Shown: one piece after another, positions 47,278 to 55,482 of the stretch | How positions within the stretch are numbered: the stretch's first letter is position 1 | Layout: each line of letters begins with the position of its first letter | NCBI GenBank assembly: GCA_964448855.1 | Contig: CAYUXI010000002.1 | Location: 1-64,000 of the forward strand | Origin: QAMX01 sp964448855 | GTDB taxonomy: Bacteria; Bacillota; Clostridia; Oscillospirales; QAMX01 | Reading direction: 5' to 3' | DNA length: 64,000 nt | Notes under the pieces: generated by a model | Seen by the model: only the letters and a program-made list of their open reading frames with translations | What the model was told of the DNA's origin: nothing | Databases searched by the model: none | Translations under genes and position numbers: made by a program

Positions 47278-48975
47278 TCACGGCTGCATCCGTTGACGGT
47301 CGCGGTCACGAATTTCATTGCGGCGGATTTTGCCGGAAATGGTCTTGGGCAGATCGTCTACAAACTCGATGATTCGCGGATATTTATACGGTGCGGTGTG
47401 AGATTTGACATAGTCCTTGATCTCGTCGGAGAGCGCATCGCTGGCGGTGTAGCCACGAGCGAGAACGATCGTCGCCTTGACAACCTGACCGCGAATTGGA
47501 TCCGGTGCCGGCGTCACGGCGCATTCCAGAACGGCCGGATGCTCCATCAGCACGCTTTCGACCTCGAACGGCCCGATGCGGTAGCCGGAGGATTTGATGA
47601 CGTCATCCACACGGCCAACGTACCAGAAGTATCCGTCCTCGTCGCGCCAGGCGGTGTCGCCGGTGTGGTAGAGGCCGTTCCGGCAGGCTTCTGCCGTCAG
47701 CGCATCGTCCAGGTAATAGCCCTTGAACAGACCGGCGGGCTTTCCAGAGGCGGGGAGGCGGAGAACGATCTCACCGGTCACGCCCGGAATGGTGGACTGC
47801 CCGTTTTCGTCCACGATATCGACGTCGTAGGCCGGAGAGGGAACGCCCATCGAGCCCGGACGCGGCGTCATGTCGTATGCGTTGAAAACCGTCAGCGTGG
47901 TTTCCGTCTGGCCGAAGCCTTCATACAGCGAGAGGCCGGTGGCACGGCGGAACTGCTCATATACCTCCGGGTTCAGCGCTTCGCCTGCGATCGTCGCATG
48001 GCGAATGGAGGACAGATCATACTTGGAGAGATCCTCTTTGATGAAGAAACGGAACATGGTCGGCGGTGCGCAGAACGTCGTGATATCGTATTTCTGGATG
48101 GCCGAAAGCACGGCATCCGGATGAAACCGATCAAAATCGTAGACAAAGACGGCAGTCTCCATGAACCACTGACCGTACAGCTTGCCCCAGACGGCTTTGC
48201 CCCAGCCGGTGTCGGAAATGGTGAAGTGCATTCCGTCGCCATCGACGTGGTGCCAGTACTTGGCGGTGGCGATGTGGCCGATCGGGTAGGTGAAGTCGTG
48301 CATGACCATTTTCGGCATACCGGAGGTGCCGGAGGTGAAGTAGATCAGCATCGTGTCACTGTTCTCGTTGCGGGTGGCCGGGGGCGTGAATTTCGGTGCC
48401 TGCGGCTGTGCCTCCGAATAGGAAACCCAGCCCGGACGGCTGCCGTGTACCAGAACCTTGACCAGCGGCTGATCGTAATCGGCAGCGGCGGCCTCCACAT
48501 GGTCGGCGATATCGCCGTCTGCCGTGCAGAGGACGGCAGAAACACCGGCCGCCTGGAAGCGGTAGAGGATGTCCTTGGCCGCCAGCTGGTTGGTGGCGGG
48601 AATGACGGCGGCACCGAGCTTGTGGCAGGCGAGAATGGACGGCCAGAACTCAAAGTGACGCTTCAGAATCAGCATCACGCGGTCACCGCGCTTGACGCCG
48701 AGCGAGGCCAGCATGGAAGCCGTCTGGTCGCTTTCACGGGAGATGTCGGCAAACGTGTAGGTGCGTTCGGTCAGATCGTTGGAAAGGTGCAGCATGGCAC
48801 GCTTTTCCGGAGCCGTGCGCCCCAGAACGTCCACAACGTCATAGGCAAAATTGAAGTGCTCCGGAATCACATAGTCCAGATGCGTGAGATGGCCGGAAGC
48901 GTCAAAGGTTTCGCGGAGATATTGCTTATGCAGTGTCGGAACACCGTTGCTCAGGATGGTTTGATTCGTATTCAT
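47278..48975 (-). CDS. AMP-forming acyl-CoA synthetase, medium-chain (ACSM) like
   Basis: A 565-residue ANL-superfamily enzyme. Motifs are the P-loop YFTSGTSGMPKMV, YEGFGQTETT, the hinge YWYVGRVDDVIKSSGYRIGP, and the catalytic Lys in PKTISGKIRRNE. It activates a carboxylic or fatty acid as acyl-CoA through an acyl-AMP. It lies 50 bases after a cupin-type XRE regulator on the same strand, a very common pairing for acyl-CoA ligases in Clostridia. The acid chain length is inferred from general resemblance to medium-chain enzymes. Confidence 0.92.
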   Translation of the reverse strand: MNTNQTILSNGVPTLHKQYLRETFDASGHLTHLDYVIPEHFNFAYDVVDVLGRTAPEKRAMLHLSNDLTERTYTFADISRESDQTASMLASLGVKRGDRVMLILKRHFEFWPSILACHKLGAAVIPATNQLAAKDILYRFQAAGVSAVLCTADGDIADHVEAAAADYDQPLVKVLVHGSRPGWVSYSEAQPQAPKFTPPATRNENSDTMLIYFTSGTSGMPKMVMHDFTYPIGHIATAKYWHHVDGDGMHFTISDTGWGKAVWGKLYGQWFMETAVFVYDFDRFHPDAVLSAIQKYDITTFCAPPTMFRFFIKEDLSKYDLSSIRHATIAGEALNPEVYEQFRRATGLSLYEGFGQTETTLTVFNAYDMTPRPGSMGVPSPAYDVDIVDENGQSTIPGVTGEIVLRLPASGKPAGLFKGYYLDDALTAEACRNGLYHTGDTAWRDEDGYFWYVGRVDDVIKSSGYRIGPFEVESVLMEHPAVLECAVTPAPDPIRGQVVKATIVLARGYTASDALSDEIKDYVKSHTAPYKYPRIIEFVDDLPKTISGKIRRNEIRDRDRQRMQP

Positions 48976-49025
48976 CAGAAAAATTCAGTCCTTTGTTTGA
49001 TTCGGCTGGTTGAGGCCGGAACGCA

Positions 49026-49604
49026 TTATTTGGTGGGTTCTCCGCCGGAAATGACGGCCAGGAAGATGCAGTCTTCGCCGCTGGTGGCAATCATGCCGTG
49101 CGGATTCTGTGCATCGTAGTAAATGGCATCCCCCGGATGCAGCGTCATCTGGTGATCCTCAATCTGCACCAGCAGCGTACCGGAAAGAACGTAGTTGAAC
49201 TCGTGCCCCGCGTGCGAGGACAGAGCGATCGGCTTGTTGATCAGCGTGTCGTCATACTTGGCAACGACGCGGAACGGCTCAGAATTCCGATTTTTGAACA
49301 GATAGGCCATATGCTGATAGGCAAAGCCCTTCCGACGCTCAATCGGGAGACCTTCACCGGCGCGAATCAGAGAAAATCGGGAGAGCCGCGGCATATCGCC
49401 GGTAATCAGTTCAGTAATATCCACGCCGAATCTACGGGCAATTTCATAAAGCAGCGAAAAAGAAAAATCACGCCGTCCAGCCTCATAATCTGCATAGGCT
49501 ATCGGCGTGAGCTGTAATGTATCACACATTTCCTGTTCGGAAATGCCCAACAACTCACGCAATCCCTTAATTCGTTCGGCAATCTGTAAAATTTTTTCGT
49601 TCAT
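49026..49604 (-). CDS. XRE regulator with C-terminal cupin sensor
   Basis: A 192-residue regulator: helix-turn-helix at about 8-62 (LRELLGISEQEMCDTLQL, YADYEAGRRDFSFSLLYEIA) and a cupin_2 barrel at about 110-185 (LSSHAGHEFNYVLSGTLLV, HPGDAIYYDAQNPHGM). Its gene sits first in an operon with the acyl-CoA synthetase, so it probably represses or activates that enzyme in response to the acid or its CoA ester. Confidence 0.93.
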   Translation of the reverse strand: MNEKILQIAERIKGLRELLGISEQEMCDTLQLTPIAYADYEAGRRDFSFSLLYEIARRFGVDITELITGDMPRLSRFSLIRAGEGLPIERRKGFAYQHMAYLFKNRNSEPFRVVAKYDDTLINKPIALSSHAGHEFNYVLSGTLLVQIEDHQMTLHPGDAIYYDAQNPHGMIATSGEDCIFLAVISGGEPTK

Positions 49605-49763
49605 GTGGTTTGGCTCCTTCCCGTGACCGAACGGACAACCCGTCGATCAACGATTCCGTGAAAATGAGTTTGTGCCGGCAGCAAGCGCCCGTACCAAAGG
49701 GGACAGGGCCCTAAAAGTCCCGAAACAGCCGGATACCTGTGCCAAAATGCGAAGAATATAAAT

Positions 49764-49792
49764 ATTAAACCACAAACGGCGTGGAAAGTCAA
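49764..49792 (-). promoter_or_regulatory. Promoter of the XRE-cupin/acyl-CoA synthetase operon
   Basis: Minus strand: TTGACT (49792-49787) and TTTAAT (49769-49764), 17 bases apart. The remainder of 49605-49929 shows no gene and no clear plus-strand promoter for tepA. Confidence 0.72.
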
Positions 49793-49929
49793 GAGAATAG
49801 AAGCGATAAAAAAACAAACCGGAAGAGCAAAGCATCTGTGATACTTCACAAAAACAACCGGGAATGTATACGATTTGCAGCTCCTGGGCAGAACTAAAGA
49901 ACGTCAAACCACAGAAGGAGGGGAAACAG

Positions 49930-50754
49930 ATGGCGCAAAATGACGCATCCGCCGCACCGGAACAGGCGATGGAACAGCTCCAGGAGCTGGGCGCGGCAGA
50001 CAGCCGGAACGGGCATCACACCATCCACTGCCTGGCGGTGATCGGCCAGATCGAGGGACACCGCACCCTGACCGAGACCGACAAAACCACAAAATATGAG
50101 CACGTCCTGCCGCAGCTGGCGGCGATTGAGGAATCCGAAGCCATCGACGGCCTGCTGATCATGCTGAACACCATCGGCGGCGATGTGGAAGCGGGACTGG
50201 CCATCGCCGAGCTGATTGCCAGTATGAAAACGCCGACCGTTTCGCTGGTGCTGGGCGGCGGCCATTCCATCGGCGTGCCACTGGCCGTCGCCGCACAGTA
50301 TTCACTGATTGCGCCGAGCGCGGCCATGACCATCCACCCGGTGCGTATGAACGGCCTGATTCTCGGCGTGCCACAGACGTATTCCTACTTCGAGAAGGTT
50401 CAGGATCGCGTGGTGCGCTTTGTTACGCGCAACTCCCGGATTGACGAAGCGACCTACCGCGCTTTGATGCTGAAAACCGGCGAGCTGGCAACCGATGTCG
50501 GCAGCCTTGTCGGTGGGGAGGAAGCCGTTCAGCTCGGCCTGATTGACGCGGTGGGCGGCCTGTCGGATGCGCTGAACCGCCTGCACGGAATGATCGACGC
50601 AGCCCACACAGCGTCGGACGACCCGCCATGCCCGCATCGGCCCCATCATCCGGATGATCCGCCGGAACCGCATCGGCACCAGCCCGGCCGACGCATCGGC
50701 GAGCCGTGCGCCACGGAATGTGGACGGAAAAAGGTGCATCGGCACCGCACCTGA
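49930..50754 (+). CDS. tepA: TepA/YmfB-type ClpP-family protease with His/Pro-rich tail
   Basis: A 274-residue protein of the ClpP fold. The nucleophile Ser is in LGGGHSIGVPLA, the His in MTIHPVR, and the oxyanion glycines in TIGGDVEAG. GVPQTYSYFEKVQDRVVRFVT closely follows Bacillus YmfB/TepA, linked to protein export or ribosome-stalled peptide degradation. AGGAGGGG lies before the ATG. Residues about 228-274 form an odd His/Pro/Arg-rich tail (HRPHHPDDPPEPHRH) with two Cys that is absent from the Bacillus protein as I know it; it could bind metal or arise from a 3' extension. Confidence 0.88.
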   Translation: MAQNDASAAPEQAMEQLQELGAADSRNGHHTIHCLAVIGQIEGHRTLTETDKTTKYEHVLPQLAAIEESEAIDGLLIMLNTIGGDVEAGLAIAELIASMKTPTVSLVLGGGHSIGVPLAVAAQYSLIAPSAAMTIHPVRMNGLILGVPQTYSYFEKVQDRVVRFVTRNSRIDEATYRALMLKTGELATDVGSLVGGEEAVQLGLIDAVGGLSDALNRLHGMIDAAHTASDDPPCPHRPHHPDDPPEPHRHQPGRRIGEPCATECGRKKVHRHRT

Positions 50755-50768
50755 CCTCCAACCGGAAC

Positions 50769-50816
50769 GAAAAAAGCAATCGGGAACAGACCGTGTCCGT
50801 TTCCGATTGCTTTTTG
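50769..50816. terminator. Bidirectional terminator between tepA and tpiA
   Basis: AAAAAGCAATCGG pairs with CCGATTGCTTTTT across a 50-base element, with A- and T-runs at its ends. Confidence 0.9.
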
Positions 50817-50845
50817 TCAATGGTTCAGGTGTTCAGGGAAATCGC

Positions 50846-51619
50846 TCAGTTCTGGTTGGCAGCCTCAACAATGGTCTTGAAGGCTTCCGGCTTCAGCGAA
50901 GCGCCGCCGATCAGACCGCCGTCAATGTTGAGCTGAGCAAGCAGCCCGGCCGCGTTTTCCGCGTTCATGGAACCGCCGTACTGGATCGTGATCGAACGCG
51001 CCGCTCTGGCACCGAACAGGGAACGGACGGTGTCGCGGATCAGCGTGCAGACCTCGCTGGCCTGTTCAACGGTTGCCGTTTTGCCGGTGCCGATGGCCCA
51101 GATGGGTTCGTAGGCGATGACGATCTTGCGAACCTGATCCGGCTGGACGTTCTGCAGCGCCATCTTGACCTGGTACTGAATGCGTTCGGCTGTGACGCCG
51201 GATTCGCGTTCAGCCAGGGATTCGCCGACGCAGACGATCGGACGCAGACCGACAGCAAGAGCCTTCAGAACCTTCTTGTTGACGGTGTCGTCTGTCTCGT
51301 TGAAATACTGACGGCGTTCGCTGTGTCCGATGATGACATATTTGACGCCCATTTCGACGAGCATTTCGGCGGAAATTTCACCGGTGTATGCGCCGGAGGT
51401 TTCATAGTGCATATTCTGTGCGCCAATGGCGATCTTGGTGGCACGGGTGGCCTTCAGGGCAGCGTGCAGATCGACAAACGGAACGCAGAGAACGGTGGTG
51501 CACCATTTGGCCTTGGCGATCAGGGGGCGCAGCTCATCGACGAGCGCACGAGCCTCCTTGGGGGTCTTATTCATTTTCCAGTTGCCCGCGATAATGGTTT
51601 TGCGATATCTTCTGTTCAT
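50846..51619 (-). CDS. tpiA: Triosephosphate isomerase
   Basis: A 257-residue TIM interconverting dihydroxyacetone phosphate and glyceraldehyde 3-phosphate. It has AGNWKMNK (Asn and Lys of the active site), IIGHSERR (His), AYEPIWAIGTGKTAT (Glu and loop 6) and IQYGGSM. AGGAGG lies eight bases before the ATG. It is 50 bases downstream of pgk, in the usual glycolytic pgk-tpi order; no gap or eno gene is in the window. Confidence 0.98.
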   Translation of the reverse strand: MNRRYRKTIIAGNWKMNKTPKEARALVDELRPLIAKAKWCTTVLCVPFVDLHAALKATRATKIAIGAQNMHYETSGAYTGEISAEMLVEMGVKYVIIGHSERRQYFNETDDTVNKKVLKALAVGLRPIVCVGESLAERESGVTAERIQYQVKMALQNVQPDQVRKIVIAYEPIWAIGTGKTATVEQASEVCTLIRDTVRSLFGARAARSITIQYGGSMNAENAAGLLAQLNIDGGLIGGASLKPEAFKTIVEAANQN

Positions 51620-51669
51620 GGATGAATCCTCCTCATTGGATCACTGTCAGCGGTCTGACAGCTGTGCGT

Positions 51670-52983
51670 TTATTCTTTGTCCATCAGGCAGGCAATGCCA
51701 GGCAGGGTGAGCCCTTCCAGGAATTCCAGGCTGGCGCCGCCGCCGGTGGAGATGTGTGTAATCTTGTCTGCAAAGCCGAGCTGTTCGCAGGCCGCAGCGC
51801 TGTCGCCGCCGCCAACAATCGTAATGGCGTCGGAATCGGCCAGTGCCTGTGCGACTGCAATGGTACCCTTGGCGAGTTCCGGATTCTCGAACACGCCCAT
51901 CGGGCCGTTCCAGACAACGGTCTTCGCGTTCTTGACGGCGTCGGCAAAGAGCGCACGGGTCTTTTCGCCGATATCCAGACCCATTTTGTCAGCCGGGATG
52001 GCGTCAGACGCGACGGTTTCGCAGTCCAGAGCTGCATCAATCGGATCCGGGAAGGCAGCGGCCACAACGGTATCAACCGGCAGCAGGAGCTGCACGCCCT
52101 TTTCGGCGGCCTTTGCCATCATTTCCTTACAGTATGCGATCTTTTCGGAATCCAGCAGGCTGGTGCCGACGCTGTAGCCCTTGGCAGCCAGGAAGGTGTA
52201 GGCCATGCCGCCGCCGATAATCAGGGTGTCAACTTTTTCCAGCAGGTTGTTGATGACGCCGAGCTTGTCGGAGACCTTTGCACCGCCGAGAATGGCGACA
52301 AACGGACGTGCCGGGTCGGACAGAGCGCCGCCCATCACGCTGATTTCCTTGCCGATCAGATAGCCGCAGACGGCCGGAAGATAATCGGCCACGCCAGCGG
52401 TGGAGGCATGGGCGCGGTGCGCCGTGCCGAATGCATCGTTGACGTAGATTTCAGCGAGGCTGGCCAGTTCTTTGGCGAATTCGGGGACGTTTTTCTCTTC
52501 TTCTGCGTGGAAACGGACGTTTTCAAGCAGCATGACATCGCCGTCACAGAGCGCGGCAGCCTTGGCCTTGGCGTCTGCGCCGATGACATCGGAGGCCATC
52601 ACGACCGGACGGCCGAGATACTGCGCGATCCGTTCGGCAACCGGAGCCAGAGAGAGCTTCTTGAGGTCGCCTTTTGCTTTTTCCAGATATTTTGCAGTGG
52701 CTGCTTCGCGTTCTTCCTCCGGCAGAGCCTCCACCTTTGCTTTTTCTTTTTTGCTGAGCTTGATTTTGTCATTCAGAACATTGTGCGGGCGGCCGAGATG
52801 GGAGCAGAGAATGACCTTCGCACCGTGCGAAGAGAGATACTGAATGGTGGGCATTGCGCCGACAATTCTCTTATCGTCCGTGATGTTCAGGTTTGCGTCC
52901 TGCGGAACGTTAAAATCGCAGCGAACAAGCACCTTTTTGCCGCTGACGTCAATGTCCTCAACGCTTTTCTTGTTGTAAAGCAT
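51670..52983 (-). CDS. pgk: Phosphoglycerate kinase
   Basis: A 437-residue PGK that makes ATP from 1,3-bisphosphoglycerate. Motifs are VLVRCDFNVP, SHLGRPHNV, GGAKVSDKLGVI and the C-terminal GGGDSAAACEQLG. It is somewhat longer than the bacterial norm of about 395, owing to a Lys/Glu-rich insertion near residues 80-105. The ATG at 52983 has AAAGGAG seven bases upstream; a longer frame to 53010 is less likely. Confidence 0.98.
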   Translation of the reverse strand: MLYNKKSVEDIDVSGKKVLVRCDFNVPQDANLNITDDKRIVGAMPTIQYLSSHGAKVILCSHLGRPHNVLNDKIKLSKKEKAKVEALPEEEREAATAKYLEKAKGDLKKLSLAPVAERIAQYLGRPVVMASDVIGADAKAKAAALCDGDVMLLENVRFHAEEEKNVPEFAKELASLAEIYVNDAFGTAHRAHASTAGVADYLPAVCGYLIGKEISVMGGALSDPARPFVAILGGAKVSDKLGVINNLLEKVDTLIIGGGMAYTFLAAKGYSVGTSLLDSEKIAYCKEMMAKAAEKGVQLLLPVDTVVAAAFPDPIDAALDCETVASDAIPADKMGLDIGEKTRALFADAVKNAKTVVWNGPMGVFENPELAKGTIAVAQALADSDAITIVGGGDSAAACEQLGFADKITHISTGGGASLEFLEGLTLPGIACLMDKE

Positions 52984-53093
52984 GATAGTTCTCCTTTCAG
53001 ATGTTGCCATGCAGCAGATTCATGGTTGCGCTGCCAAAACAGCTCCGGGAAACCGAAACCACAGAAATATGCCGCCTGATTTTTCACCTATGT

Positions 53094-53122
53094 ATTATAT
53101 ACCACTTTTTGTAAAAAATCAA
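53094..53122 (-). promoter_or_regulatory. Promoter of pgk-tpiA
   Basis: Minus strand: TTGATT (53122-53117), 17 bases, TATAAT (53099-53094). Bases 53123-53381 show no gene I can support. Confidence 0.78.
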
Positions 53123-53381
53123 CGTTTATTTGTGTTTTTCGGAAGCAGAAGTGACTTTTTCCTTTTACAACAGAATAATGCCTCTGAAAACCGCGAAATT
53201 TGGTCATTCTGTTCTTGATTTTTGCGGAAAAAACACATGATTCCAGGAAAAATCCGTGGCCTGGGCGATTCTTTTTGGGGAATCGGATGCCCGTTCCGGG
53301 TAGTCGGCACAAACGAATCCGGCAAAAAGTGTGCAAACCTCCGCCGGAAAGCGGAATCCAGCCCCTCCCGCCGGGAGAGAC

Positions 53382-53410
53382 TGGACGCCGCTCCGGATTT
53401 GTGATATAAT
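53382..53410 (+). promoter_or_regulatory. Probable promoter of trmL
   Basis: TATAAT at 53405-53410 with a weak TGGACG -35 at 53382-53387, 17 bases apart. Confidence 0.5.
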
Positions 53411-53495
53411 GTACAGGCAGCGGGAGACGATGGACAATCGCCTGCCGCGCCACCGAAAACCGACGGCTCAACCGCCGGAAAGAAGAGGAATGACC

Positions 53496-53957
53496 ATGCT
53501 CAATCTTGTCCTCGTAGAACCTGAAATCCCTCAAAACACCGGCAATATCGCCCGCACCTGCGCGGTGACGGGCAGCCGTTTGCATCTGGTTGGCCCCATG
53601 GGCTTTCAAATTGATGATAAAAAGCTGAAACGCGCAGGGCTGGATTACTGGCACCTGCTGGATATCCGCTATTACGACTCCTTCGCAGACTATCTGGCGC
53701 AATACGGCCATGAGGTCATGCGCCTCGCAACGACAACAGGGGAACGCGCCCACACGGAGATCGACTATCCCGACGGCTGCCACATCCTGTTTGGCAAGGA
53801 GACAGCCGGACTGCCACGCGATTTTCTGGCGGCCAACCGCGAAAAAACCATCCGCATTCCGCAGATTCCGAATGCGAGAAGCCTGAATTTATCCAACTCG
53901 GTTGCCATTGTCTGCTATGAAGCACTTCGTCAGCAGGGCTTTCCGGGAATGCGCTGA
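53496..53957 (+). CDS. trmL: tRNA (cytidine/uridine-2'-O)-methyltransferase TrmL
   Basis: A 153-residue SpoU-family methyltransferase with a trefoil knot, which methylates the ribose at position 34 of tRNA-Leu. Motif 1 is PEIPQNTGNIARTCAVTG, motif 2 is LFGKETAGLP and motif 3 is RSLNLSNSVAIVCYEALRQ. An AGAGGA site precedes two ATGs; the one at 53496 has the better spacing. It is followed after 20 bases by another RNA methyltransferase gene. Confidence 0.95.
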   Translation: MLNLVLVEPEIPQNTGNIARTCAVTGSRLHLVGPMGFQIDDKKLKRAGLDYWHLLDIRYYDSFADYLAQYGHEVMRLATTTGERAHTEIDYPDGCHILFGKETAGLPRDFLAANREKTIRIPQIPNARSLNLSNSVAIVCYEALRQQGFPGMR

Positions 53958-53977
53958 CGAACGGGGAGGAACAGAAT

Positions 53978-55081
53978 ATGACATATCAGCTTTGCGCGCC
54001 GGTTCTGCTGGGGCTGGAGGGCATCTGCGCGGACGAACTGCGCCGCCTGAACTTCGCCGATGTCACGGCAGAAAATGGCCGCGTCCTGTTTTCGGGCGAC
54101 CTGCGGGAAGCTCTTCGCGCCAACCTGTGGCTCCGGACAGCCGAACGCGTTCTGATTCGAATTGCCGAATTCCGTGCAGAGACCTTTGATCAGCTCTTCG
54201 AGGGCGTCCGGGCGGCTCCGCTGGAATCGGTGATCGATGCGCTGGGCGCGTTCCCGGTCAAGGGGCACTCCACCCGCTCCCGCCTGACCAGCATACCGGA
54301 CTGCCAGCGCATCATCAAAAAGGCCGCAGCCGTTCGGCTGGGCTCGGTCTATGGCTGCGAAACCATGCCGGAAACCGGCTGCAAATACCAGCTCTCGTTC
54401 CATTTGCTGAATGACCGCTGCTCCCTCTACATCGACACAACCGGTGTCGGCCTTCATAAACGCGGCTACCGCGCAGAGGCGACGGCTGCGCCCATCCGCG
54501 AAACGCTGGCCGCGGCCATGGTCTACCTGAGCCGCCGCCGGGGCGATCGACCGCTGTGCGACCCGCTCTGCGGCTCCGGAACCATCCTGATCGAAGCGGC
54601 GCTGATGGCCTCCAACACGGCTCCCGGCCTGCAACGCAGCTTCGCGGTGGAAGCGTTTGCCAACGCCAACCGGTCAGACGGCGAAGCGCTGCGCCGGGAA
54701 GCAAGAGACGCCATCCGCACGTTCGACGGCGCCATCACGGGGAGCGACCGCGACCCGGCAGCTGTCCGACTGGCACGCGCCAATGCGCAGAAGGCGGGCG
54801 TCGGCAATGTGATCTGGTTTGCGTGCGCTGAGCTGGCGGACGCCGAGCTACCGGACACCGGCATCGTCATCACCAACCCGCCCTATGGAGAACGCTTGGG
54901 CGACCTCGAGGCGGCGCGTGAGGTGTACCGCCTGCTGGGTCAGCGCATCTGCGCAAAACGGCTGGGTGCGTATATCATCTCCCCGGATGAGCAGTTCGAA
55001 TCCTGCTATGGCCGCCGTGCCGATAAAAAACGCAAGCTCTACAACGGCATGATGAAATGCAACGTCTTCCAATACCGCTGA
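53978..55081 (+). CDS. THUMP-domain rRNA guanine-N2 methyltransferase (RlmL/YpsC-like)
   Basis: A 367-residue protein. Residues 1-155 form a ferredoxin-like/THUMP RNA-binding domain (LLGLEGICADELRRL). Residues 160-367 are a Rossmann methyltransferase with CDPLCGSGTILIEAAL for SAM and the NPPYGERLG motif for N-methylation of guanine in RNA. It resembles Bacillus YpsC and the N-terminal half of E. coli RlmL, which modify 23S rRNA. GGGGAGG lies before the ATG. Co-transcribed with trmL. Confidence 0.93.
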   Translation: MTYQLCAPVLLGLEGICADELRRLNFADVTAENGRVLFSGDLREALRANLWLRTAERVLIRIAEFRAETFDQLFEGVRAAPLESVIDALGAFPVKGHSTRSRLTSIPDCQRIIKKAAAVRLGSVYGCETMPETGCKYQLSFHLLNDRCSLYIDTTGVGLHKRGYRAEATAAPIRETLAAAMVYLSRRRGDRPLCDPLCGSGTILIEAALMASNTAPGLQRSFAVEAFANANRSDGEALRREARDAIRTFDGAITGSDRDPAAVRLARANAQKAGVGNVIWFACAELADAELPDTGIVITNPPYGERLGDLEAAREVYRLLGQRICAKRLGAYIISPDEQFESCYGRRADKKRKLYNGMMKCNVFQYR

Positions 55082-55135
55082 ATCAAACCGCAGCGGCAGA
55101 AACAATCGTCAATTTGGACGTCAACCGTACAAAAC

Positions 55136-55177
55136 ATCCCCCTGATGCTGACTTCAAGCTGCATCAGGGGGATATTT
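55136..55177. terminator. Terminator between methyltransferase and zinc-ribbon genes
   Basis: ATCCCCCTGATGC (55136-55148) pairs with GCATCAGGGGGAT (55161-55173). The T-run is short (ATTTG), so strength is uncertain. Confidence 0.75.
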
Positions 55178-55234
55178 GTCTGATTTTTTCAGGGTCTGCG
55201 TTCGAGTGAAATCAGACCATCCGGACTGCGGACG

Positions 55235-55462
55235 CTACTGCGCATGATGGCAGCAGCAGCCGTTGCAGGTGTGCTGCGCGGGACACCCTTCGGCGGAACA
55301 GGACGCACCCTTCACTGCGACGGAAAATCCCGCAAACACACGATCCAGCTCATTCGCACCGCATTTGGGGCAGACGATGCTGCCACTGTCCTTTTCGGCG
55401 ATGGAGCATTTGACCTCAAACTGCTCACCGCAGGCGTTGCATTGGAAGGTATAGAAAGGCAT
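55235..55462 (-). CDS. FmdB-type zinc-ribbon protein
   Basis: A 75-residue protein with the FmdB/regulatory zinc-ribbon start PFYTFQCNACGEQFE and a second pair in CPKCGA. The tail is rich in Cys and His (CSAEGCPAQHTCNGCCCHH), giving further metal ligands. It follows typA by 20 bases on the same strand. Function of this family is poorly known. Confidence 0.88.
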   Translation of the reverse strand: MPFYTFQCNACGEQFEVKCSIAEKDSGSIVCPKCGANELDRVFAGFSVAVKGASCSAEGCPAQHTCNGCCCHHAQ

Positions 55463-55482
55463 ACCGAGACTCCTTCCGGCGA

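Noticed and set aside
53200..53409. Small plus-strand frames in the gap between pgk and trmL
   Set aside because: No ribosome binding site or conserved pattern, and the trmL promoter lies inside the stretch.
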